In this document: positions 1-5,592 of the stretch, in pieces
Position numbering within the stretch: the stretch's first letter is position 1
Layout: each line of letters starts with the position of its first letter
Origin: Chloroflexota bacterium
GTDB lineage: Bacteria; Chloroflexota; Anaerolineae; Anaerolineales; Anaerolineaceae
Reading direction: 5' to 3'
Length of the DNA stretch: 7,647 bases
Assembly: GCA_023406965.1 (NCBI GenBank)
Contig: JAEXTI010000266.1
Location: 1 to 7,647 of the forward strand
Notes under the pieces: generated by a model
What the model was told of the DNA's origin: nothing
The model's input: only the letters and a program-made list of their open reading frames with translations
Database searches by the model: none
Made by a program: the position numbers and the translations under genes

Positions 1-123
1 CCTCATTGCGGTCTGGAACTGGGTCGCGATCAAAACGCGGCTTTGAACATTCTGGCTCGTGGGCTAGCGAGCTTCCGGCTTGGGCCGGTAGAAGCTGCGG
101 GACTTTTAGTCCCAGCAGAGTAG
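1..123 (+). CDS. tnpB: TnpB (IS200/IS605 OrfB) RNA-guided nuclease, C-terminal end only
   Basis: Reading frame 1 is open from the first base to the TAG at 121-123 and gives 40 residues. They begin PHCGLELGRDQNAALNILAR, which is the hallmark end of TnpB proteins: the second half of the zinc-ribbon (CG) followed by the RuvC-III block with its catalytic Asp (G-R-D-Q-N-A-A). The remaining tail (GLASFRLGPVEAAGLLVPAE) is the variable end, where coding sequence overlaps the right end of the element and the omega RNA. TnpB is an RNA-guided DNA endonuclease that helps IS200/IS605 elements persist at their insertion site. Most of the gene, any TnpA transposase and the left end of the element lie outside the window, so whether the element is intact cannot be judged. 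The family assignment is secure despite the short length. Confidence 0.9.
   Translation, partial: PHCGLELGRDQNAALNILARGLASFRLGPVEAAGLLVPAE
94..116 (+). repeat. IS200/IS605 right-end hairpin
   Basis: GGGAC (99-103) and GTCCC (109-113) form a perfect 5-bp stem around the loop TTTTA. The stem extends by GCT (94-96) with AGC (114-116) across a two-base bulge (GC, 97-98). It sits just before the tnpB stop and before the inferred element end near 127. IS200/IS605 elements carry such imperfect subterminal hairpins, which the TnpA transposase recognises as single-stranded DNA. The same sequence forms the 3' scaffold of the TnpB guide RNA. The fold and position are seen directly; the role follows from the family. 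Confidence 0.7.
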
Positions 124-127
124 TCAC

Positions 128-442
128 ATTGAAGGGTGGTATGAAGGAAGATCTGATAGGATGAGCCAGGCATTATCTCCATATCTTGCCAAACGACGAT
201 TTGTTTCCGGCCAAGAGGTTTGGGATGTCAGCAAAGATTGGATGGTAGAAGCTACAGAAAACGGTAAGGGACGTATTGATGAACCTCAAAAAGGGCGAAA
301 AGAGATCATTATTCTCGATCAGACCACGACAATGGCGAATGTTAAAATCATATCCAATAAATTTATAGATTATCTGCATCTGGTAAAGTTCAATAACACT
401 TGGAGAATCATCAATGTGTTGTGGGATTGCATGCCCGACTGA
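128..442 (+). pseudogene. NTF2-like / putative lumazine-binding family protein, 5' end removed by IS insertion
   Basis: The frame ending at TGA 440-442 encodes a typical small NTF2-fold protein of the 'putative lumazine-binding' type (Lumazine_bd_2 / SnoaL-like). Recognisable blocks are IEGWYEGRSDRM, ALSPYLAKR and, near the end, the core-strand pattern FIDYLHLVKFNNTWRIINVLW. An ATG exists at 161, but the family block IEGWYEG lies upstream of it in the same frame at 128-148, so 161 is not the native start. Going further upstream, homology stops at about 125-127, and the frame then hits TAG at 107-109 inside the transposon end. The first part of the gene, about 15-25 residues including the native start, is therefore missing, presumably on the far side of the element. 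The retained part has about 104 residues. A shortened product from 161 would lack the first helix and is unlikely to fold normally. The function of this family is generally unknown. Confidence 0.75.
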
Positions 443-518
443 TAGACCCCGAACACAACGAACTTTTTCAATTCTGGCAATATTTATAACTTTCTATAAG
501 GGGTGCAGATAAGGATTT

Positions 519-542
519 CAAAAATATCTTCCGAAAGGGAAG
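519..542 (-). terminator. Likely rho-independent terminator after the lipoprotein gene
   Basis: On the minus strand, 22 bases past the lipoprotein stop codon, CTTCC pairs with GGAAG around a five-base loop (CTTTC). A T-rich stretch (ATATTTTTG) follows directly. The stem is short, so strength is uncertain, but position and T-tract are right for ending the minus-strand transcription unit. The rest of 443-564 is AT-rich and shows no gene. Confidence 0.5.
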
Positions 543-564
543 CGGTTGTGGAATTTTGAAGCAT

Positions 565-1677
565 TTAGGGCTTTTGGACCACCATGATCGAAAGGTCCTC
601 GGTCGTGGCGATCATCAAGCGGACTTCCAGGCTGTCCTTCTCCAGAGTGACCGAGACAGGACTCCCGGCTTCCAATTCCAGTCGGCTTGTTTCTACAAAG
701 CCGTTGGCGGAAAGGAGGGCAAGGTAATTGGGGACCACTTCGTCGTTTTGACGCGCGCAATGGATGATGGTATCGCTGCCGCCAGGCTGGAGTACGCTCT
801 TCACGGGGCAATTTTCTGGCGCGGGAACAAGGCCTTCCAGGGAAACTGGCCATGTGGCTAGAGATTGGTCCACAAGCTTAATTTCTATCGAAAGAATGGT
901 GGGTGAAGTTTGTTGTAAGATGACCTCTAGAGCGTCCAATCTATAAGTATGGAGTGGTGCAACACTTTCCACGGAAGTTTCCACCGGCTGGAACCCGGCG
1001 CCTTGTAGGAGGTAGAGGTAATCATCCAACACGGCATCGTCTGCCGGGCGGCAGGAGATCATGACCCAATCGGGCTGGGGTGGGAGCATGCTGTCGATTG
1101 GGCAGCGCTCCGGCTGTGGCACAAGACTGGCTAAGCCTGCGGGCCATTCTAGCCCAGCGGAATCCTGCGTGGAATCGGCAAACGCAGCGGTGGAGATATC
1201 GTAGGTGAGCAGTTCTTCACCAAACTCGATGGTCATATCATATGCGCCTCGCCCGATTCTGACGGCATCGTAATCGCCTGCTTTCAAACGCTCTTCAGAA
1301 TTATTGGGAAGGCCTTCGGGAACGTACACGACATACTCCAATGTGTAACCCATGCTCTGCAACTGGTTCAAATACTCTTTCAGTTGCTGTTCGCTCACTC
1401 CCTCAAAGAACAGGCGCACGTGAGAGCCGGGCGCTTCCATCACATTAGTGATGGTTCCTTCCAGTGGGGGAATGTCGGCGGGAATATAGGCAGGCCAACC
1501 GGAAGCTCCGCTCGCACCTGGAATCCGCGGAGGGAGTTGGGGCGAAGCTGCCTCGTCGGTTGGCAGGGCGGCTTGGGGCGGTTCCGCTGGCTGTGAAATA
1601 ACTTCCGATGGCATGCAACCGGAAAGCGTGAAAATGAATGCAATTAAAAGAAAGAAAAATATGCGTTTGGCGATCAT
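565..1677 (-). CDS. Secreted lipoprotein with three tandem repeats, unknown function
   Basis: The product has 370 residues and starts with a clear lipoprotein signal: MIAKR, a hydrophobic stretch (residues 6-18), then the lipobox LSGC with the lipidated Cys at 21. A Pro/Ala-rich linker (about 22-60) follows, as is usual for a tether to the outer face of the membrane. The mature part is three copies of a domain of about 90 residues, starting near 61 (WPAYIPADIPPLEG), 178 (WPAGLASLVPQPERC) and 276 (WPVSLEGLVPAPENC). Each has a helix of the type YL-x-L-L-x-x-x-G-F/Y. Copies 2 and 3 each carry a Cys pair with identical spacing, C192/C209 and C290/C307 (C-X16-C), suggesting disulfides; copy 1 has none. 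ATG 1677 is chosen over a longer frame opening at 1728 because it directly precedes the signal peptide and has GAGG five bases upstream. I do not recognise a characterised family. It may be unrelated to the iron operon, from which it is separated by the nitroreductase gene and two gaps. Confidence 0.85.
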   Translation of the reverse strand: MIAKRIFFFLLIAFIFTLSGCMPSEVISQPAEPPQAALPTDEAASPQLPPRIPGASGASGWPAYIPADIPPLEGTITNVMEAPGSHVRLFFEGVSEQQLKEYLNQLQSMGYTLEYVVYVPEGLPNNSEERLKAGDYDAVRIGRGAYDMTIEFGEELLTYDISTAAFADSTQDSAGLEWPAGLASLVPQPERCPIDSMLPPQPDWVMISCRPADDAVLDDYLYLLQGAGFQPVETSVESVAPLHTYRLDALEVILQQTSPTILSIEIKLVDQSLATWPVSLEGLVPAPENCPVKSVLQPGGSDTIIHCARQNDEVVPNYLALLSANGFVETSRLELEAGSPVSVTLEKDSLEVRLMIATTEDLSIMVVQKP

Positions 1678-1682
1678 GATAT

Positions 1683-1686
1683 CCTC
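1683..1686 (-). promoter_or_regulatory. Ribosome binding site fixing the lipoprotein start
   Basis: GAGG on the minus strand lies five bases before ATG 1677. It decides in favour of this start over the in-frame start at 1728, whose extra 17 residues are charged and would bury the signal peptide. Confidence 0.65.
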
Positions 1687-1721
1687 GTTCCGATCCTGTC
1701 TATAGATTGAGTTATTTCCGC

Positions 1722-1867
1722 CTACCATGCTGTCGATCGATTAGAGATGAATGAAACTCTTGCGTTCATGGGCGTACCTTGGCCAGAAGGAAAAAGATTT
1801 CGAACCGGTTCGGATCACCCATGCCGTCTAACAAGCGCTTCATTTTTTTAAGGTCATAGTCGTCTGG
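1722..1867 (-). pseudogene. Degenerate ArsR-family (winged-helix) regulator fragment
   Basis: Between the nitroreductase and the lipoprotein, the minus strand reads from just after a TAG (1870-1868): PDDYDLKKMKRLLDGMGDPN then RFEIFFLLAKVRP, and stops at TGA 1768-1766. The segment LLDGMGDPNRFEIFFLLA closely follows the first helices of ArsR/SmtB-type regulators (consensus like ALGDPTRLRILxLLA). In the neighbouring frame, offset as by loss of one base near 1770, the text continues PMNARVSFISNRSTAW and stops at 1722. That resembles the recognition-helix region (P-L-N-V-x-x-I ... S-R-S-T-x-S) with a few residues lost. A remnant with one frameshift and a small deletion is the simplest reading. It is short, so chance resemblance or a genuine 25-residue ORF from ATG 1843 is possible. 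No complete regulator is present. Confidence 0.35.
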
Positions 1868-1870
1868 CTA

Positions 1871-1883
1871 ATGAATAATTCAT
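1871..1883. promoter_or_regulatory. AT-rich 13-bp perfect palindrome
   Basis: ATGAAT-A-ATTCAT lies just downstream of the nitroreductase stop and just upstream of the ArsR-like fragment. With a single central base it cannot form a good RNA hairpin, so a protein-binding site is more likely than a terminator. TGAAT/ATTCA half-sites recall ArsR/SmtB operators, but this is a guess. Confidence 0.2.
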
Positions 1884-1885
1884 CG

Positions 1886-2758
1886 CTAACGCTCTGAAAT
1901 CCAGCTAACCACATAACTGATCAGGTTGTCTGGTAAAGCGATATCAGGCTTGTTGATTTCCCATTTTCCCGCCATGCCTAGTTCCAAAGACGCCAACTCG
2001 AAGTGGCTCATGGCGATTCCCATGTCAATCCGCTGCATATCAGCGATGCCGGTGAAGCGGGCAATAGCCATCTCGCGGTAACCTTTTGTCCGCTGCAGAT
2101 AGAAATGCCAGCAGTTTCCCGAACGCAGAATGCGCCAGGGCTGTTTGTTTGATGCCGAAGGGGCCAGGCGAACCATCTCCAGAGGGGTTGCGAAAGCGCC
2201 AACAATATCTGGACTCAGTGGCTTCCCGAATTCATTGTCAAAGAACAGCGTTTCCCACGGCAGGCGGTCTTTCGAGCCTGCTAGTTGGCGGATGGTGCTG
2301 CCCAATACGTGATCATCCTGAGCGGGATATCCGAGTGAACAGACCGCTGGGATGATTTCGGCTTTAAGCGCGGAAATCTTTTGAGCAAAACCGCTGCGGG
2401 TAAACGTTCCGCCTAACCAGCATGTCCCCAAACCCAGGTTCGTTGCGGAAAGTATGATCCGTTCCATCCGGTAGCCGAAATCTTCCATCGCCAAAGGCCC
2501 ATCTTCGGCGGCCCCAATGATGAATGCCGGCGCATTCTTGATGAAGCCATACGTGCCCAAGCCGCGCAGCGCGTTACGATCTTTTTCGCTGGCTGCAACC
2601 AATTCAAAACGGCTGGGATTTTGAAATGGACCGAGGGGTAGCTGGGCGATGGAATTGGATAGCGATTCGCGCAGGTTTTCAGCGATCGGGGTGGATGCGT
2701 AATTGCGGCAGGAGTAGCGTTGTTGGATGGTTGTAAGAGTGGAAGTATTTGCCTGCAT
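1886..2758 (-). CDS. Nitroreductase-family flavoprotein (TM1586-like, putative)
   Basis: The 290-residue product has nitroreductase-fold features. Near the N-terminus is RYSCRNY (residues 14-20), the usual R-x-S-x-R-x-[YF] contact for the FMN phosphate. ILSATNLGLGTCWLGGTF (102-119) is the helix and turn found in the family after the 'A-P' strand APAFI (77-81). APSASNKQPWR (199-209) is the PSAxNxQPW motif, and a final helix DMGIAMSHFELASLELG follows (245-261). The order, with the R-S-R block at the start and the P-S-x-x-N-x-Q-P-W block in the second half, is that of TM1586-type nitroreductases. In these, one chain contains what is otherwise built by a dimer. Such enzymes bind FMN and use NAD(P)H; the substrate cannot be told. 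ATG 2758 is chosen because the family sequence begins just after it, a GAGAG-type ribosome site precedes it, and a promoter candidate lies at 2801-2829. Longer in-frame starts (2818, 2842, 2875) would add residues unlike the family. The gene is cytoplasmic and follows the transporter operon after 160 bases. Confidence 0.85.
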   Translation of the reverse strand: MQANTSTLTTIQQRYSCRNYASTPIAENLRESLSNSIAQLPLGPFQNPSRFELVAASEKDRNALRGLGTYGFIKNAPAFIIGAAEDGPLAMEDFGYRMERIILSATNLGLGTCWLGGTFTRSGFAQKISALKAEIIPAVCSLGYPAQDDHVLGSTIRQLAGSKDRLPWETLFFDNEFGKPLSPDIVGAFATPLEMVRLAPSASNKQPWRILRSGNCWHFYLQRTKGYREMAIARFTGIADMQRIDMGIAMSHFELASLELGMAGKWEINKPDIALPDNLISYVVSWISER

Positions 2759-2800
2759 GATCTCTCGATTTGGAAATGGGTTCGAACTTACTTGAGAATT

Positions 2801-2829
2801 TTCATAACAAGTACACATGGTACTGTCCA
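2801..2829 (-). promoter_or_regulatory. Sigma-70-type promoter for the nitroreductase gene
   Basis: On the minus strand TGGACA (2829-2824; five of six matches to TTGACA) is followed by a 17-base spacer and TATGAA (2806-2801; four of six matches to TATAAT). A TG one base before the -10 box makes it an extended -10. Transcription would start near 2794, leaving a leader of about 35 bases before ATG 2758. This would uncouple the nitroreductase from the transporter operon and rule out upstream start codons. No Fur-like palindrome is seen over it. Confidence 0.45.
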
Positions 2830-2918
2830 GACCTAAATCCATCCTCAACACGCCTTTCCAATGCCGAAAACGCACGATTAAGATGGGGTAATATTTCGGG
2901 AATGAGGGAGGATGGTAA

Positions 2919-4520
2919 TTATTTTAGCATACTCACAGGAACAACCAGGGGTTTTCCGGTCAGCGGGTCTGGGATGATCCGGGCATTTCCTTGATAGACT
3001 TCTTGCACCAAGTCCGCGGTCACAATTTCCTCCGGCGACCCGGCGGCGATAACTTTTCCTTCTTTCATGAAGATGATTTTGTCGGCATAGCGACAGGCCA
3101 TGCCCAGATCATGCAGAACCAACCCGAAGGTTCGTCCTTCAATGCGGTTAAGCTCCCAAATCCAATCCAGCACCTCCACCTGATGGGCAATATCCAAAAA
3201 GCTGGTTGGCTCATCCAAGAGTAAGATGGGGGTTTGCTGTGCCAGAGCCATCGCCAGCCAAACGCGCTGCTGTTGGCCCCCGGAGAGCGACTCCACGGGG
3301 CGGCTGCGTAGTTCATCGAGTTGAGTGGCATTCAAAGCGTGATCTACAACCCGTTGGTCTTCCTCACTCCACTGGCGGTACCAGTGCTGGTGAGGGCGGC
3401 GGCCAAAAGCGACCAGATCTTCCACCAGGATTCCTTCCGGCACGATGCCGCCCTGTATCTGAAATGCTACCTGTTGGGCAAACGCGCGCTGCGACCCCTG
3501 AAAGCCAGAAACTTCGTGTAGGTATACATTACCTTGCATTGGTTTTATTAAACGGGCGAAAGTGCGCAGGAGCGTGGATTTTCCGGAACCATTGGGCCCG
3601 ACGATGGCGGTAATTTGACCTTTGGATAGCGAAGCCGACACGTCTTGTAGGACCCGAACGCCATTGTATCCCGCGCTCACCTGTTCGGCGCGCAAGGCCG
3701 CGTTTCTATGGATGGATGGCTTCCGGAGCGAGATTGGCTGGCGGCTGGCGGGCACGAAAATCGGTAGGGTAGAGTTTGGGACCGAAAGAATCTGGCAAGA
3801 GATGCCGAAGACATCCGCCAGAAGACTGGGCGAGAGAATACTCTCCGGCGGGCCCTCTGCCATGATGGCGCCGTCGCGCATGACCACCAACCGGTCGCTG
3901 ATCTGGAACGCGTCGTTGAAGTCGTGTAGGACCAGAACGATGGTACGCCCCTCCTTTTGGTTCAGTTGGCGGAGCAGGGCCAGGACTTCCTGTTGATGGG
4001 CGATATCCAGGTAGGTAGTCGGTTCGTCGAGGAGCAAAATGGGAGTTTCCTGGGCGATGGATAGGGCAATCCAGGCGCATTGGCGCTGTCCGCCGGAGAG
4101 TTCATCGACCAGCTTGCCGCGCAGTTCGCTCAAGCCGACCAACTTGAGGGCTTGCTCGACAGCCAATTCATCGGCAAGTGTGGGCGGCTGGAGGAATTCC
4201 TGATGAGGGTATCTGCCGCGACTTACCAGATCTGCGACGGTGATCCCGCCGGGGGCCTGAGCGTGTTGGGAGAGTAGGCTGAGCCCCCGTGCCACTTCTT
4301 TGGTGGGCAGGTTGTGGATAGAATGCCCATCCAGGAGCACGGAGCCGTGGCTGGGTCTGTGCAAGCGAGCAAGAGCACGCAGGAGGGTACTCTTGCCACT
4401 GCCGTTCGGCCCGATGATCGACGTAATCACTCCGGGCTGAACCTGGAAGGACAGCTCGCGGACGATATCGGCTGAACCGGGATAAACCAGGGTGAGATGA
4501 TCTGCTTGCAAATCGGACAT
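2919..4520 (-). CDS. Ferric-siderophore ABC transporter, two FecE/FepC-type ATPases fused in one chain
   Basis: The 533-residue protein is two full nucleotide-binding domains of the FecE/FepC/FhuC group in tandem. These proteins are normally about 260 residues and act as homodimers. Domain 1 (about 1-258): Walker A GPNGSGKST 37-45, Q-loop Q85, the group motif RGRYPHQ 101-107, signature LSGGQ 141-145, Walker B ILLLDEP 161-167 with catalytic E166, and switch His H199. Domain 2 (about 274-533): Walker A 308-316, Q356, FGRRPHQ 372-378, LSGGQ 412-416, Walker B 432-438 with E437, and H470. Both halves keep the usual C-terminal end (LPIFVP near 252-257; TGKPLVVP 521-528), so this is an in-frame joining of two whole proteins through a short linker of about 15 residues. 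All catalytic residues are present in both sites, so both composite ATP sites should work. AGGA lies eight bases before ATG 4520, overlapping the stop of the preceding permease gene, only 10 bases away. It would power the two permeases encoded just upstream. Confidence 0.95.
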   Translation of the reverse strand: MSDLQADHLTLVYPGSADIVRELSFQVQPGVITSIIGPNGSGKSTLLRALARLHRPSHGSVLLDGHSIHNLPTKEVARGLSLLSQHAQAPGGITVADLVSRGRYPHQEFLQPPTLADELAVEQALKLVGLSELRGKLVDELSGGQRQCAWIALSIAQETPILLLDEPTTYLDIAHQQEVLALLRQLNQKEGRTIVLVLHDFNDAFQISDRLVVMRDGAIMAEGPPESILSPSLLADVFGISCQILSVPNSTLPIFVPASRQPISLRKPSIHRNAALRAEQVSAGYNGVRVLQDVSASLSKGQITAIVGPNGSGKSTLLRTFARLIKPMQGNVYLHEVSGFQGSQRAFAQQVAFQIQGGIVPEGILVEDLVAFGRRPHQHWYRQWSEEDQRVVDHALNATQLDELRSRPVESLSGGQQQRVWLAMALAQQTPILLLDEPTSFLDIAHQVEVLDWIWELNRIEGRTFGLVLHDLGMACRYADKIIFMKEGKVIAAGSPEEIVTADLVQEVYQGNARIIPDPLTGKPLVVPVSMLK

Positions 4521-4530
4521 GCCCGGCTTC

Positions 4531-5592
4531 CTAGAGGCGCGTGTTCGAGCGGTGCATAAGGAAAAGGAAATAAGGAGCGCCCAGCGCGGCAGTCAGGACG
4601 CCTGCGGGTAAGCCCACCGGCAAGGCATGCTGCCCGAGCATATCGGCGCTCATGACAAGGATGCCGCCGAGAATTCCGCTGAGCAAAAACACACCTCCGC
4701 TGATAGGCCCCGCGAGCAGGCGGGCGATGTGGGGCACCATGAGCGCAACAAAGCCGATCGGTCCAGCGGAGGAGATGGCAACGGCAGACAAGGCACAGCC
4801 TACCAGAGCCTGTAGGAGTCGCGTGCGCTCCAGGGGGATGCCCAAACTCTGAGCAGTCAGATCGCCGATTTGCATAACTTGCATCGGCCACATCAGGACT
4901 GCGCCCAAAGGAGTGAGGAGTCCGGCAGCCAACCCAAGTGTGCGTACGTCCGCCCAACTGGCTGCGTACACGCTGCCTGTCATCCACTGGTAGGCCTTAC
5001 TGACGTCGTTGATCCCAGCACGGACGACCAGCAGCGTGATCCCCGCCGACAGCATGGCATTGATGCCAATGCCCACCAGGATCAGGCGAGTGTTAGAAAA
5101 CTTTCCGCGCCAGCTCAAGATGTAAATGGCTGCCGCAGCGATCAAGGCCCCCCCGAAGGCTGCGACCGGCAGCCAACCGGTGGGCAGGCGGGCGACGATC
5201 CAGAAGACGGCAGCGAATGAGGCTCCAGCGCTGACCCCAATAATGTCTGGCGAGGCCAATGGATTGCGCACTAATCCCTGGAAAACGACCCCGGATTGCG
5301 CCAGGAGCAAGCCAACCAACCCGGCAGTCAGAATGCGCGGCAGGCGCAGATTGAGGATGACGAAATCCGCTTCTGGCGTGCCCTGCCCCGACAGGACTTG
5401 CAGAATGGTGCTTAATGAAAGATGGTGGCTGCCCAATGAAAGAGTCCAAGCTGCCAATGTGATAAAAAGGAACAACGATATGCCAATCAGCGCAAGCACC
5501 TTGGCGCGAAAGCGGAAACAAACTCTGTGAATGTTCAGGAGCCAGGGTCGAGGGGCATCTGTGGTTTTAACGGCAGATTCGGTGGCTGTCAT
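4531..5592 (-). CDS. FecCD-family siderophore permease, second subunit (FecD/FepG-like)
   Basis: The 353-residue integral membrane protein is of normal length for the BtuC/FecCD family, which forms a transmembrane dimer that passes ferric siderophores (or vitamin B12) to the cytoplasm. Family blocks: NLRLPRIL (81-88), LVRNPLASPDIIGVSAGAS (107-125), the cytoplasmic coupling region GDLTAQSLG (243-251), AGPIGFVALMVPHIARLL (276-293) and the final LPVGLPAGVLTAALGAPYFL (324-343). Hydrophobic segments are spaced as in the ten-helix family fold, after a hydrophilic N-terminal stretch of about 30 residues that is longer than usual. The ATG directly follows the TAA of the upstream permease gene (TAAATG), with GGAG six bases before it inside that gene, so the two are translationally coupled. 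It probably pairs with the other permease to form a heterodimer. A cobalamin substrate is possible by fold alone, but the FhuF-like neighbour argues for iron. Confidence 0.95.
   Translation of the reverse strand: MTATESAVKTTDAPRPWLLNIHRVCFRFRAKVLALIGISLFLFITLAAWTLSLGSHHLSLSTILQVLSGQGTPEADFVILNLRLPRILTAGLVGLLLAQSGVVFQGLVRNPLASPDIIGVSAGASFAAVFWIVARLPTGWLPVAAFGGALIAAAAIYILSWRGKFSNTRLILVGIGINAMLSAGITLLVVRAGINDVSKAYQWMTGSVYAASWADVRTLGLAAGLLTPLGAVLMWPMQVMQIGDLTAQSLGIPLERTRLLQALVGCALSAVAISSAGPIGFVALMVPHIARLLAGPISGGVFLLSGILGGILVMSADMLGQHALPVGLPAGVLTAALGAPYFLFLMHRSNTRL

Larger units (their letters stand above)
1..147 (+). ncRNA. Probable omega RNA (reRNA) 3' part with guide from the flanking gene
   Basis: TnpB uses an RNA derived from the 3' end of its own gene plus the transposon right end, followed by a guide copied from the DNA just outside the element. 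Here the scaffold would run from beyond the left edge through the hairpin at 94-116 to about 127. The guide would be roughly the next 16-20 bases (about 128-147), which are the first retained bases of the interrupted NTF2-like gene. The boundaries are inferred. No transcript start is visible, and the exact element end (taken as ...TAGTCAC) could be off by a few bases. Confidence 0.4.

Noticed and set aside
161..442. Intact 93-residue protein starting at ATG 161
   Set aside because: Family-like residues continue upstream of 161 in the same frame to 128, so this ATG is internal to an interrupted gene.
556..861. Plus-strand open frame antisense to the lipoprotein gene
   Set aside because: It has no recognisable features and lies opposite a gene with a clear signal peptide and repeats. 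The same applies to the long antisense frames at 3206-3613, 3622-3996, 4870-5220, 5126-5530 and 6068-6451.
1690..1740. Promoter for the lipoprotein gene (TATAGA or TCGACA on the minus strand)
   Set aside because: TATAGA has no acceptable -35 box at 16-18 bases, and TCGACA has no acceptable -10 box at proper spacing.
1788..1812. Palindrome CGAACCGGTTCG followed by a T-rich stretch on the minus strand as a terminator for the nitroreductase gene
   Set aside because: The palindrome leaves only a 4-bp stem once a loop is allowed, and a gap of five bases separates it from the T-run; too weak to call.
2759..2875. Longer nitroreductase start sites at 2818, 2842 and 2875
   Set aside because: The added residues do not look like the family, no well-spaced ribosome site precedes them, and they lie upstream of or within the promoter candidate.
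2864..2899. Inverted repeat CCGAAA...TTTCGG after the ATPase gene as a terminator
   Set aside because: The arms are six bases, the loop is 24 bases and no T-tract follows on the minus strand.
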